This document shows, piece after piece, positions 1 to 8,007 of a stretch of 26,834 bases of DNA (within the stretch, counting starts at the first letter, position 1; every line of letters starts with the position of its first letter). A program made the translations under genes and the position numbers. Origin of the DNA: a virus; the IMG/VR virus record IMGVR_UViG_3300035670_001079, positions 1 through 26,834 of that record, one strand, 5' to 3'. The notes beneath the pieces are model-generated. The model saw only the letters and a list, made by a program, of their open reading frames with translations, searched no databases and was not told the DNA's origin.

Positions 1-370
1 CACTAGCTACATTGACTAATGTTTCGTCTATACGAATCCTTTTTAATTCAGTCTCCAACGATTGAATTTTTGAATCCTTTTTTGATACTGTTTCCTTCAG
101 AACTTTATCAAACTCGCCACGTTGTTTTGCGATTTCAAGTTCTTTAAGTTTCTTTTCTTCAAGTAACTTTTTGGCTTCTTCAATATCAATGCCATCAAGT
201 TTATTAGAAACAGATTTTTTATATCTCTCTAATCTTCTTTGAACTATTTGTTCTAACTGCTCGGCAGTAAAAACTTTGTTCTCAGTTGAAGTTGTTTCAG
301 AAACTTCGTTTACTCCAGCATTGTCTTGAGATGCTGTATTCTCAACCGACTCTTTTACTTTGTCGTTCAT
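1..370 (-). CDS. Scaffold-like head assembly protein, partial
   Basis: The ATG at 370 has a clear Shine-Dalgarno (AAGGAG, about 8 nt upstream), and the frame stays open to the window edge, so the C-terminus is missing. The first 30 or so residues are acidic and low-complexity. A strongly charged, probably coiled-coil segment follows (VFTAEQLEQIVQRRLERYKK, then KKLLEEKKLKELEIAKQRGE). The visible part ends in DETLVNVAS, which looks like the C-terminal part of phage scaffold or minor structural proteins of the DUF4355/GP20 type. It lies directly after portal and the Mu-F-like head protein, where scaffold or protease-scaffold genes usually sit before major capsid. Scaffold is the best guess from charge pattern and position; no catalytic motif is visible. 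Confidence 0.6.
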   Translation of the reverse strand, partial: MNDKVKESVENTASQDNAGVNEVSETTSTENKVFTAEQLEQIVQRRLERYKKSVSNKLDGIDIEEAKKLLEEKKLKELEIAKQRGEFDKVLKETVSKKDSKIQSLETELKRIRIDETLVNVAS

Positions 371-394
371 TGTTTGTTCTCCTTCTATATTGTT

Positions 395-409
395 ATAATT
401 GTCAATTAT
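395..409. promoter_or_regulatory. 15-bp palindrome upstream of scaffold gene
   Basis: ATAATTG-T-CAATTAT is a perfect inverted repeat with a one-base centre. It lies 25 nt upstream of the scaffold start codon, just before the Shine-Dalgarno region. Its size and place fit an operator or part of a promoter. No protein can be assigned to it, and AT-rich palindromes of this size can arise by chance. Confidence 0.3.
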
Positions 410-420
410 CAAGGAAATTG

Positions 421-443
421 TAAAAATGCAACAAAGTTGTTGC
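421..443 (-). terminator. Possible intrinsic terminator after the Mu-F-like gene
   Basis: Read leftward, GCAACAA-CT-TTGTTGC forms a 7-bp inverted repeat (428-443; realistically 6 bp with a 4-nt loop) followed at once by ATTTTTA. It starts 10 nt after the stop codon of the upstream head gene. The stem is short and not GC-rich, so it would be weak, and may leave part of the transcript to reach the scaffold gene. Confidence 0.4.
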
Positions 444-452
444 TAAAATGTT

Positions 453-1430
453 CTAATCTACTGTGTATTCAAAAGTACCATCATCTTTTATAGTACCCCA
501 GTCAGTATCTACTGGTTGCCAATGATGACGACAATTATATCCACCTCTATCAATAAATGGGTCGCTACCAGATTTACCTTGCCATTCTTGTTGCCATAAT
601 TGTCTAGCTTCTTCTTCTGTAAATACTTTGTTTGCGTGTTCTACGCAGAAATCTCTACTATCTCTAATGATTGAACCATAATAAACATAGCTAGTTAAAC
701 CTAATTCATCTGCTCTAAACTTTGCAAATTGTCCATCAAATCCCATTAAAGCATCTTGGACTATTTGAGATGAATATACTGCAAGATTAGCACCTGTAAC
801 AGTAGAACCATAAGTTTGTTTAAGTTCATCTACTGCTGTTTTAAAATCTTCTGTATTTGTTTTACCAGCGATTTTTTGTTTCTGTACGAACTCCACAAGT
901 TCTTGTCTTTTTCTGTCATCTGATTGTTGGTAGATTCCATTGATCTTGCTTCTTAAAGAATCAACTACTTCTGCAAAAGGTTTACCTACTAATGTGCTTT
1001 GATAAACTTCTTGTGCTAATGTGTTTGTAAACTCAGTAGCTAAGTTTTGAAATTGTGTAAATGCAATCTTCTTTAGTTGTTGGATAGTAACTAAATCAGC
1101 TTCAGTAATTTGTTTAAACTCAGCAGGAATAGGAAGCTTTCCATAAGTTGCTACAATCGTTCCTGCAATCTTGTCATAGTCATTAATAAATGTTTGAACT
1201 CTAGCTAAGTAAAGTTCTTCTATTGCTTGTTGTAGTTTTGGTCTAATCTCAATAGCAAGTCTTGTATTAAATAATGCACCATCTTGAATAGGAAGTTCAG
1301 ATACAGCTTGTATTACTCTAGTCTCTAAAGTTTTTAATGTATCGTTTAATAATCTTTGATGTTGTGCTTCTAAATTATTGACTGCTTTTTCTCGTATGCT
1401 TTGAAGTTGCTGTAATAAATCTTGTGCCAC
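453..1430 (-). CDS. Mu gpF-like minor head / head morphogenesis protein
   Basis: This 325-aa protein probably takes part in early head assembly at the portal vertex. Residues 1-210 are largely helical and polar. The C-terminal part carries the cysteine/histidine signature of the Mu F-like domain: RDSRDFCVEHANKVF (about 256-270) and GGYNCRHHW (about 297-304), with C262, H265, C300, H302 and H303 as likely metal or structural ligands. The start is a GTG at 1430, one base after the portal stop codon, so it is translated by coupling. The order large terminase, portal, F-like protein, scaffold matches many siphophages. The usual final CRC is replaced here by CRHH. Confidence 0.8.
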   Translation of the reverse strand: MAQDLLQQLQSIREKAVNNLEAQHQRLLNDTLKTLETRVIQAVSELPIQDGALFNTRLAIEIRPKLQQAIEELYLARVQTFINDYDKIAGTIVATYGKLPIPAEFKQITEADLVTIQQLKKIAFTQFQNLATEFTNTLAQEVYQSTLVGKPFAEVVDSLRSKINGIYQQSDDRKRQELVEFVQKQKIAGKTNTEDFKTAVDELKQTYGSTVTGANLAVYSSQIVQDALMGFDGQFAKFRADELGLTSYVYYGSIIRDSRDFCVEHANKVFTEEEARQLWQQEWQGKSGSDPFIDRGGYNCRHHWQPVDTDWGTIKDDGTFEYTVD

Positions 1431-1431
1431 A

Positions 1432-2829
1432 TTAAACTGTTGGTAATGTTATTGGTTGTTGTGGAAACTCTCCAAGTGTTTGACTATTATTATCAATCTC
1501 TTGGTCTATTATAACTAAAGTTTCATCATTATCAATTACAGTTCTAGCTATTTGTTTATCAAGTTCTTTAGTGAATGTAGTTGATTTAATATTAGAAGCT
1601 TTTGCTTGTTGTAATAATTCTAAATCAGTTGCCCAGTCTCTAATGTCAAATGAACTTGGGTACATAATCTCTCCATCAAATACTGTTTCTTGCCATAGTG
1701 CAAATAGTCTCCAAATTTGTTCTTCAGCAAGTTCCATAAGTTTTGCTTTTTGTGCAAGTCTAGCATTTAATAATTGGAACTCAGTTCTTAATGCGATACC
1801 AGATTGTATTCTCTCACCAGTTGCTCTTATAGCCCCAACATGAGATAATCTATTTATTGCATCTACTTTGTGCATGATTGATTTAATTACTCCATCTAAA
1901 TTACTTCCACTTGGTTGTAAGATATAAGGTTTTAAATTAGCATCAATGTTATCAGGAATTTCTATAATAGAACCTGCACCACCAACAGCTTCAGTATCTC
2001 TTGTTTTAACTAAACTTGGGTGATTTGATATTCTAATAATTTGTTCAATCTCAGATAGTTCATTGTAAATAGATTTTTGTAAATCAGCTATATCAGTTAA
2101 ATCAGAAACTCCTAAACCTCTCATTGGACTTCTTTGGTTATATAAAATAACTGCTGGAATCTTACCTAGTGGATTAGGTACTGATTCAATTAGTTTTGGT
2201 TCATCTCTATTTGATGTTGGTAAAAATACTGTATCTATTTTATCTTCGTACCAAATCTTATAACATTCTTTGTCATCTTCTATTGATTCTCTAATTTTTA
2301 AATATTCTAAATAGTAATATCCATTTGGTGATCTAGCATACTTCCAGTCTAATACGTTTTCAGGTGTGTAGATATTTAGATATGGTCTAATGTTTTGTTC
2401 TAGTTCTTCTCCACGTGTCATTACATTTGTAGATGGTTTGTCCACGATAATCCAACAATGTCCATAAACAGAAGCATAGTTTTGTACTTCTCTCATTAGA
2501 GCATCAAATGTTCTACCTTCGTAATCGCAATCATCTAAGAATTGATCTACTGAAGGGTCGTCTTGTAATGTTCCAAGTTCTCTAGTTGGTGGTACTCTAA
2601 ATAAAAATGATGAATAAATATCAATTACGTTTCTAGCATGATTGTCTAATGGTGTGTAAGCAAGTCTTTTAAAATATTCTGATTCTAATTCTAATTGGTA
2701 TTCTTGTAGGAACTTTCCATCTTGGTATTCTTTGCCACCTAAATATGATCTGATGTAATACTCCCATCTTGGCATCATACCTTTGTATTGTGTGTGTTGC
2801 TGTTCTATTTCTTTTCTTGTGTATGCCAT
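1432..2829 (-). CDS. Portal protein
   Basis: This 465-aa protein resembles the phage portal family related to DUF4055. That ring occupies the unique capsid vertex through which DNA is packaged. Near the N-terminus LDNHARNVIDIYSSFLFR (about 62-79) is the typical portal entry helix. A central beta-rich part includes PYLNIYTPENVLDWKY, followed by a helical stem/clip region with SDLTDIADLQKSIYNELSEI. The region around HVGAIRATGERIQSGIALR is also typical. The length is normal for this family. The start overlaps the terminase stop by one base (TAATG), and the gene lies between terL and the F-like protein as expected. Confidence 0.85.
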   Translation of the reverse strand: MAYTRKEIEQQHTQYKGMMPRWEYYIRSYLGGKEYQDGKFLQEYQLELESEYFKRLAYTPLDNHARNVIDIYSSFLFRVPPTRELGTLQDDPSVDQFLDDCDYEGRTFDALMREVQNYASVYGHCWIIVDKPSTNVMTRGEELEQNIRPYLNIYTPENVLDWKYARSPNGYYYLEYLKIRESIEDDKECYKIWYEDKIDTVFLPTSNRDEPKLIESVPNPLGKIPAVILYNQRSPMRGLGVSDLTDIADLQKSIYNELSEIEQIIRISNHPSLVKTRDTEAVGGAGSIIEIPDNIDANLKPYILQPSGSNLDGVIKSIMHKVDAINRLSHVGAIRATGERIQSGIALRTEFQLLNARLAQKAKLMELAEEQIWRLFALWQETVFDGEIMYPSSFDIRDWATDLELLQQAKASNIKSTTFTKELDKQIARTVIDNDETLVIIDQEIDNNSQTLGEFPQQPITLPTV

Positions 2830-4061
2830 TATGAAAATCTTTTAGGTTGTGATTTAGGAAGTGTTGATGTGATTGGGAATAAGTATTCTATTGCGTAACC
2901 TAGTGCATCAGTCATGTGATCGTAACCATTTCCTTTTTCTGGTTGATTTGTACCTTCTTTGTAAACTTGTTTCATTAAGCTATTAATTAGTGTTTTGCAA
3001 GAAGGATTAATAAAAATACTTCTCTTTCCATCAAATGCCTTCAGTTTGCTATTAACAGAATTAATCCTGTCTCTTACTAAAGCATGAGTATTCTTAGCTT
3101 TAACATTTAAACCAGCATTTTGCAATATGGTTAAGTCAGTTCTTCCACCAGCAGAAGTTTTACGTTGTCTTGATGCTGGGTCTGGGTAAACAACCATTTT
3201 AGTTTTTGGGTATCTGCTTAATAGTTCATCAATAAATTCGTCTGTATTTGAACTGTAAATAACTATCTCATCAAAGACATAAGCTATATCGTTTTTAACA
3301 TGGAATAAACAAGCTGACATTGGGTCTATGTTAAAGTCCAAGCCAATATGAATAATAGCATCTTTGTCATACTTACATTCTTGGACATTGTATTCTCTAT
3401 CAAAGTTATAATAAACAACTCCTGAATATGTTTCAAATGAAGCTAAATATTCTTGTCTAAATGTTCTCTCGTCTAAATCTCTTTTGGCTTGTTCAATTTC
3501 TTCTTGATCTACTTGACCACCATCTAATGTAGTGTACTTAAAAGACTTCCATTCTGGGTCATCTCCTAAACCCTTCTGATAAATCTCATAAGACCAGTTA
3601 CCAAATCCTCTAGGTGTTCCTATGAATAATACATTTCCTGTTACGTGTTTATCTGAGATTGTTGGTCGCAGAACTTCGTGCCAAGCCATAGGGTCTATAT
3701 CTGCATACTCATCTAACAGTAAAAAATCTAATCCTACTCCTCGTAAATTGTCTGGTGATTTATCTGCACCTTTTAGACTTATCTGACTACCATTTCTAAG
3801 TATTAAAGTTAGTTCTGTTTCATTAGCATATTTAATCCATCTCTTTTCAGTAGTAAGTCTTTTGATTTGTTTCCACATAATCTCTTTAGACATTCTGTAA
3901 GTAGGTGCTACATAGAATATCTTTGAGTTAGGTTTTCTACTTGCAAATCTAAGTAGTTCATACATGGCTAAGTGTGTCTTGCCGAATCTTCTGCCAGTAA
4001 TTAGAACTCTAAATCTTTTTGGACAAGTATATACAGCTAGTTGTGGTTTACTAAATGGCAT
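2829..4061 (-). CDS. terL: Terminase large subunit (ATPase/nuclease)
   Basis: This is the packaging motor that pumps and cuts phage DNA at the portal. The ATPase domain has Walker A GRRFGKT at 23-29, Walker B FLLLDE at 113-118 (catalytic E118), and a probable coupling motif IGTPRG at 147-152. The RNase-H-like nuclease domain shows its acidic residues in GLDFNIDP (D242), VVYPDPAS (D294) and NGYDHMTDALGYA (D381, D386). At 410 aa it is at the short end but complete. It overlaps the preceding glycosyltransferase-like gene by 11 nt and couples to portal by TAATG. The small-subunit candidate lies about 4.5 kb upstream, beyond an inserted modification cluster. Confidence 0.95.
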   Translation of the reverse strand: MPFSKPQLAVYTCPKRFRVLITGRRFGKTHLAMYELLRFASRKPNSKIFYVAPTYRMSKEIMWKQIKRLTTEKRWIKYANETELTLILRNGSQISLKGADKSPDNLRGVGLDFLLLDEYADIDPMAWHEVLRPTISDKHVTGNVLFIGTPRGFGNWSYEIYQKGLGDDPEWKSFKYTTLDGGQVDQEEIEQAKRDLDERTFRQEYLASFETYSGVVYYNFDREYNVQECKYDKDAIIHIGLDFNIDPMSACLFHVKNDIAYVFDEIVIYSSNTDEFIDELLSRYPKTKMVVYPDPASRQRKTSAGGRTDLTILQNAGLNVKAKNTHALVRDRINSVNSKLKAFDGKRSIFINPSCKTLINSLMKQVYKEGTNQPEKGNGYDHMTDALGYAIEYLFPITSTLPKSQPKRFS

Positions 4062-4596
4062 TGATTAATCCTCTTTGAATTAACTTTGTAATAACTTCTT
4101 CTTCCAGTTTAACATCATGGTTATAACCTTTAGAAGTTCCAATATGACTAACTTCTTCCATTGTATATCTATTCTTTGTTTTAAAGAAATCAAATCCAGT
4201 AATAGTTACTTTGCACTTACAATGATTCAATAACCAATAAATTGCAACAAAGCCAGTAGTTGGTCTGTAATAGTTATATCTAATTGTCATTTGACTGTAA
4301 TCGTATGTGTTCCATAGCCAAGCTTTTTTCTTAACCCAATCAGGCATACGTTCTGCTCTCTTGCCATCTTTTTCAAAGTTTAATCTTACAATACATCTAA
4401 TGTCAGGAATTTCTTTAAGCTTGTTGTGTCCCTCGTAAACTAAATTGTTAATCCAAACATCACATGGTTTATCTTTAACTCCAAGATTCATTCTAACTAC
4501 TGAATTGAATTTGCTATAATCAATAGTTCCTAGTTTCTCACCATTACCTATGAGTAAAACATTCTTGCCTTTGAAGTATTCGTATGGGTCAAACAT
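4051..4596 (-). CDS. GT29-like (sialyltransferase-fold) glycosyltransferase
   Basis: This 181-aa protein resembles the bacterial/phage branch of glycosyltransferase family 29. NVLLIGNG (12-19) looks like the nucleotide-binding start, RMN at 35-37 is typical, and RPTTGFVAIYWLL (111-123) with VTITGFDFF (130-138) matches the long and short sialyl-motif region. NHD at 159-161 is a candidate catalytic histidine. The donor cannot be told from sequence; CMP-sugar use is known for the family only. It is the last gene of a cluster with two GT-A-like transferases and two methyltransferase-like proteins, and it overlaps terL by 11 nt. A target in the virion, DNA or host envelope is possible. Confidence 0.6.
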   Translation of the reverse strand: MFDPYEYFKGKNVLLIGNGEKLGTIDYSKFNSVVRMNLGVKDKPCDVWINNLVYEGHNKLKEIPDIRCIVRLNFEKDGKRAERMPDWVKKKAWLWNTYDYSQMTIRYNYYRPTTGFVAIYWLLNHCKCKVTITGFDFFKTKNRYTMEEVSHIGTSKGYNHDVKLEEEVITKLIQRGLINAI

Positions 4597-5072
4597 TATT
4601 TTGAAAATTCTATTGTGTAATTGTTATAAGGTTTTAATAGTTCTCGCCACCATTTAGCTGATTCAATAGTTGCGTGTGCATTATAACCATTTGGAAGTAT
4701 TGCATTAGCTTTTCTACAACATACCGATAAGAATACCCACTTCTTAGAGTAATTAAATATCTCATCAATAATATCTTTAAGATTATCTACTGGGATATGT
4801 TCTAGTACGTCAGTTGAAATAACTAAATCAAACTTGTCAGTAGGTTTGTTTTGATATTCAGGTACAGCAGGGTCATACTTAGTTGCGTTCCATTCTAAAG
4901 GGTGATGTTTTGCTTTGCCACAACCATAATCTAATATGGTTTCAATGCCTTTGTCTTTTATGATCTGATTAATAGCTGGTATGAATTTCTTTAAAGCTAA
5001 TCCTTGCCAATGTTGTTCCTTTTTGTGATGCTCTTTTGCTTGTTCTAAGTATATGTCGTAAAGATTAGACAT
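4596..5072 (-). CDS. Class I SAM-dependent methyltransferase
   Basis: This 158-aa protein is a small Rossmann-fold methyltransferase. Motif I is ILDYGCGKA (46-54), an acidic second strand follows (KYDPAV), and FDLVISTDVLEHIP (81-94) is the post-II motif typical of Methyltransf_11/23-type enzymes. The C-terminal AKWWRELL segment is also common in these. Such enzymes often act on sugars or small molecules rather than on DNA, and there is no DNA-recognition domain, so glycan methylation within this island is plausible. The start ATG at 5072 overlaps the end of the ParB/methyltransferase fusion by 8 nt, and its stop abuts the GT29-like start. Confidence 0.7.
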   Translation of the reverse strand: MSNLYDIYLEQAKEHHKKEQHWQGLALKKFIPAINQIIKDKGIETILDYGCGKAKHHPLEWNATKYDPAVPEYQNKPTDKFDLVISTDVLEHIPVDNLKDIIDEIFNYSKKWVFLSVCCRKANAILPNGYNAHATIESAKWWRELLKPYNNYTIEFSK

Positions 5073-5994
5073 TTCTAATAACTGCTGTGTGTGGTTTAAG
5101 ATGTTTAAACATTTCTATTTTATGTGGTTTGTGTAGGAAAGCAAAGTTATCTATTCTGTCTGCATCATGTACTACAACTTTATCAGTATGTTTTAATATG
5201 TTGTTAAGATGTTTAATTCTATCTCTTACAAATTGTTCGTGATCTAAAAAGCACATACCATAGTTCTGGTTTAAGAATAGTTCGTTATTAAACTTAACGT
5301 GTAATTGGACATAATTATCACAAGCAAGATAATCAAATCTTCTAGCCCAGTTTATATCTTCTACCATGCTAATTAGTTTAACTCCTTTTTGTTTAGCTAT
5401 CTCTAAAAGCAAAGGTGTTGAGTAATAACCACAACCAGTTTCTAGTATATCTCCATTAGAAGATAGTGCTTCTTTGATTAGTATTTGTTGGTGTGTTGCG
5501 TATTCGTTTATGATTTGTGGTTCGTCAGGCATAATATATTTGTCTATTTTAGTTATTGCAGTTCTGTCTAATTGTAAAGCATCTGCCTTGTGTTTGCCCA
5601 CGTTTTTATAAGTTAATGCTATATTAGAACCTACTTCTCTAGCTTTAACTAAATCTTCATAAACTAATGCGTCTATATGTGTGTAACCATTTTCTATTGC
5701 TGTTTTTATTCTTCTATTGCCATAGATACAAATAAGCTGATTGCCTTCTGCAAGTAAGATAACTGGATTGTATAGTAAATGTGGTTCATCAAATGTTTTC
5801 TTTTTACGTCTCTCTAGTACATCACCAATGTATTTATAATCTTTGATTGAATAGACTAAAACTTGATTCCAGTTCTTATCGCCTTCTTGTCTGTCTATTT
5901 GGCAACAGTATTTAATCTTATTAACTGGTACTGATATTATGTTCTCGTTTCTATGAATACTCTCTAATCTTTTTTCTGATAATTGCTTTTCCAT
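5065..5994 (-). CDS. ParB-like domain fused to methyltransferase-like domain
   Basis: I chose the ATG at 5994 (309 aa). The longer frame would need a TTG at 6042, whereas GGAAAAG lies just before this ATG. Residues 18-115 resemble a ParB/Srx-type domain: ISVPVNKIKY, then NPVILLAEGNQLICIYGNRR with IKTAIENGYTHIDALVYED (92-114), the GxRR element of that fold. Residues about 165-309 have a Rossmann methyltransferase motif, ILETGCGYYSTPLLLEIAKQ (183-202), an acidic strand end (SMVEDINW), FLDHEQFVRDRI and VVVHDADR. ParB-methyltransferase fusions are known from phages, with unclear substrates. It overlaps the upstream glycosyltransferase-like gene by 44 nt and lies inside the glycan island. Confidence 0.6.
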   Translation of the reverse strand: MEKQLSEKRLESIHRNENIISVPVNKIKYCCQIDRQEGDKNWNQVLVYSIKDYKYIGDVLERRKKKTFDEPHLLYNPVILLAEGNQLICIYGNRRIKTAIENGYTHIDALVYEDLVKAREVGSNIALTYKNVGKHKADALQLDRTAITKIDKYIMPDEPQIINEYATHQQILIKEALSSNGDILETGCGYYSTPLLLEIAKQKGVKLISMVEDINWARRFDYLACDNYVQLHVKFNNELFLNQNYGMCFLDHEQFVRDRIKHLNNILKHTDKVVVHDADRIDNFAFLHKPHKIEMFKHLKPHTAVIRNV

Positions 5995-6520
5995 CTTTTC
6001 CAGTCCAATGTATTGTTTTGATATTGTTATTTGTTTCTGCAAGTCTAAGCCATTGATATTCTCTTGGTAAAGTTAAAACTTTGTACTTATGTGCAATCTT
6101 ATTTAAACACTCTTGATCTCCATAGGTAGAAAACTTTTCACATTCTAGCTTCCACTCTTGTAAGAAATCTTGATTGTTACAAACAACTAAACCTGATGCA
6201 AAGTGATTGTTTCTATTGCACCAATCTTCAGTAACAGCAATATCATACCCTTGTGATAGTTCAAATATATCTGATATGTCTGTTAGTATTTCTATGTCGC
6301 TATCAATCCAGCATATTTGTTTTTCTAAAGTTTCTAGCATCATTCTTGGTTTGTAATACCAAGCTTTCATTAAAGGTTTGTAAGATATGCTATTAGGATA
6401 ACTATTCTCTAGTCCAAAGTTAGCTATGTAAAGTTTATTAGTTAGATGTTTGTTGTATGCACGAATAAACCATTGAAGTATATCTTCATGGTCTTTATCG
6501 CTTCCAGTTATAAAGTTCAT
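5951..6520 (-). CDS. GT-A-type glycosyltransferase-like protein
   Basis: This 189-aa protein has a DxD metal/nucleotide-sugar motif in CWIDSDIEIL (D73, D75), preceded by KAWYYKPRMMLETL and followed by FASGLVVCNNQDFLQEW, which is the acceptor-side region seen in GT8-like or GT32-like proteins. TIHWTGKDGK near the C-terminus resembles the HxxG/K phosphate-binding segment of GT8 enzymes. No membrane segment is visible, so it is probably cytoplasmic. It overlaps the next upstream transferase by ATGA at 6517-6520. Donor and acceptor are unknown. The two neighbouring transferases are similar in plan and may have come from a duplication or act in sequence. Confidence 0.65.
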   Translation of the reverse strand: MNFITGSDKDHEDILQWFIRAYNKHLTNKLYIANFGLENSYPNSISYKPLMKAWYYKPRMMLETLEKQICWIDSDIEILTDISDIFELSQGYDIAVTEDWCNRNNHFASGLVVCNNQDFLQEWKLECEKFSTYGDQECLNKIAHKYKVLTLPREYQWLRLAETNNNIKTIHWTGKDGKAIIRKKIREYS

Positions 6521-7185
6521 AACTGAATCTTAACTGTATTCGTATATATGTTAAACCAGTCTGATGAGTATTCGCAATCTTGGTACTTCTCAAAATAACA
6601 ACCACCTTCTGTAAAGTGTATGTTCTTAGCATTGGGATTGTAAGGATATTCTCCTGCTAACCAATTCCATTCTAAAGGTAAGCCACCTACTTGATTATCT
6701 TCTAGCCATTTGAATTGATGCAGTTCTAATCCTGATGCGTTATGAATATAGTGTCTTGATAACTTTGCACATTTAGACGTATTCATTAACATTAGACTAG
6801 ACCAGTTCTTTTTTTCATAAACAGTTTGTATTTGATTGCCGAACTTTGATTCGCTTTTAGGTGTGTAGTTGTGCTGACAACACATAACAGCATAATCATC
6901 ATTTCTTAAATCCCATAGTTCTTTGATATCTGCTTTAAACAGCATATCGCAATCTAGGAATAATGCCCAACCATCATAGTTCATAAGATAAGGAACTATA
7001 AATCTGCTAAATGAAAACTCAGTAGATGATAAACTATTTCTTGGTCTGTTAAATGAATCTTGAATGTTAGGTAAGTAGATTGGTGTAAATGATACTGGTA
7101 CTGAACTGTGTCTTAGTATGCTCTCGCTTAGTATGTGATAAGCTATTTTTTCTTTGCTATCATAACCGATAAAAACCCTAATCAT
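6517..7185 (-). CDS. GT8-like glycosyltransferase
   Basis: This 222-aa protein begins RVFIGYDSKEKIAYHILSES, a start typical of nucleotide-diphospho-sugar transferases in bacteria and marine phages. The DxD motif is FLDCDMLF (D78, D80). SRFIVPYLMNYDGWALFLD before it, SSLMLMNTSKC and WNWLAGEYP after it, and NIHFTEGG near the end fit a complete GT-A domain of the GT8 superfamily. It follows a small coiled-coil ORF with an 8-nt overlap and couples to the second transferase. Its role in decorating virion protein, modified DNA or host polysaccharide cannot be decided from the sequence. Confidence 0.7.
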   Translation of the reverse strand: MIRVFIGYDSKEKIAYHILSESILRHSSVPVSFTPIYLPNIQDSFNRPRNSLSSTEFSFSRFIVPYLMNYDGWALFLDCDMLFKADIKELWDLRNDDYAVMCCQHNYTPKSESKFGNQIQTVYEKKNWSSLMLMNTSKCAKLSRHYIHNASGLELHQFKWLEDNQVGGLPLEWNWLAGEYPYNPNAKNIHFTEGGCYFEKYQDCEYSSDWFNIYTNTVKIQL

Positions 7186-7315
7186 CTTTGGATTGTAGCT
7201 GTTTAAGTTCTAAATCCTTTGCTTGAACTTCCTCGTTGAGTCTGTCTATTTCTTTTCTAAGTTCGTAAATAATGACTTCTAAGTCGTGTGTCCCACGAAT
7301 TTTTTTATCAATCAT
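7178..7315 (-). CDS. Small coiled-coil protein, 45 aa
   Basis: The frame starts at ATG 7315, overlapping the upstream stop as ATGA, and ends 8 nt inside the next gene. The predicted peptide is almost entirely charged helix (EVIIYELRKEIDRLNEEVQA), with a heptad-like spacing of I/L residues that suggests a coiled coil. No family is recognised. Tight overlaps on both sides are the main reason to accept it. Confidence 0.6.
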   Translation of the reverse strand: MIDKKIRGTHDLEVIIYELRKEIDRLNEEVQAKDLELKQLQSKDD

Positions 7316-7533
7316 ATTTGTTGGCTTTTTTCTTCCACACATTTGAACATTAAATCCTTATATATAATACCTTGTTCGTTTAAAGTTTCTACAATTAAAT
7401 CTCTTTGTTTATAGCCAAAATTATTACAATCTTCTAATGTCTTAAAAGTTCTATTATCTTCCATCTTCAAAAATATGGGTCTATATTCATTCCCATTAAA
7501 TATCAGCAAGAAAAATATAGCGAAGTATTCCAC
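7312..7533 (-). CDS. Small probably exported protein, 73 aa
   Basis: The start is a GTG at 7533 that shares its first base with the TAG of the upstream gene. The N-terminus MEYFAIFFLLIFNG is hydrophobic and short, like a signal peptide or membrane anchor. The rest is polar, with two cysteines about 29 residues apart (DCNNFGYK and FKCVEE) that could pair outside the cytoplasm. Similar short secreted-looking proteins are frequent in marine phages, but I cannot name a family or function. Confidence 0.6.
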   Translation of the reverse strand: MEYFAIFFLLIFNGNEYRPIFLKMEDNRTFKTLEDCNNFGYKQRDLIVETLNEQGIIYKDLMFKCVEEKSQQI

Positions 7534-7856
7534 TACTTTTTCTTATTCTGATATGCCCTCAAATATCTTCTGCCTAAAGCTACTGCTTCAGATTTGCTTT
7601 TACCTCTATAACCCCAAGCTTCTAAGCTTAGTTTTAGTCTAGTCTTGCGACCCTTTTCATCAAACAATCTACCTCTACTGCTTCCCATTCTAACTAAGAA
7701 TGAACCTTTGCGTCTGTACTCGGTCAAAGTATCTGGTATTGATTTAACTGGTGGTCTTAAATTACCACCTGTTGCTCTATTGTATCTTGCTCTCCCAGAA
7801 CTGCTAAGACCACCTCTTGGGTTCTTATCACGTTTTAATAGACTAAATTTTCTCAT
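7533..7856 (-). CDS. Basic phage protein with GLSSSGRARYNRATG motif (DUF6321-like)
   Basis: This 107-aa protein is strongly basic. RGGLSSSGRARYNRATGGNL (14-33) with RPPVKSIPD directly after it, and KGSFLVRMGSSRG (50-62), recall a conserved phage family I remember as DUF6321 (typical features: GLsakGR..YN..tG..LkPPV and a K.SFcaRM segment). The usual Cys-Ala-Arg-Met is Leu-Val-Arg-Met here. The C-terminal half (RLKLSLEAWGYRGKSKSEAV) is an additional helical region. Function is unknown; nucleic-acid binding or a packaging/head role is suggested only by charge and by position between the terminase genes. Confidence 0.6.
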   Translation of the reverse strand: MRKFSLLKRDKNPRGGLSSSGRARYNRATGGNLRPPVKSIPDTLTEYRRKGSFLVRMGSSRGRLFDEKGRKTRLKLSLEAWGYRGKSKSEAVALGRRYLRAYQNKKK

Positions 7857-8007
7857 ACTTTTTTAAATTCAACTTTACTGGTGCTTGTTTCTTAACTTTA
7901 AGATTGTGCTTTTTCATTAGCAAGTTCACAATACATTGATGACAAGCTTTTATATGTTGCTCTAATTTATTTACCATAAGTCTTTTACAAAATATACATT
8001 TACTCAT
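7843..8007 (-). CDS. Small zinc-ribbon-like protein, 54 aa
   Basis: The ATG at 8007 overlaps the MT-A70 stop (ATGA) and the frame ends 14 nt inside the next gene. The peptide has two CxxC pairs, CIFC at residues 4-7 and CHQC at 22-25, with histidines nearby (EQHIKACHQC), so it probably binds one zinc ion. The C-terminal half is lysine-rich. A nucleic-acid-binding role is inferred from the zinc pattern and charge; no family is recognised. Confidence 0.65.
   Translation of the reverse strand: MSKCIFCKRLMVNKLEQHIKACHQCIVNLLMKKHNLKVKKQAPVKLNLKKYEKI

Noticed and set aside
1571-1843. Rightward 90-codon frame inside the portal gene
   Set aside because: It is antisense to a well-supported portal protein and has no ribosome site.
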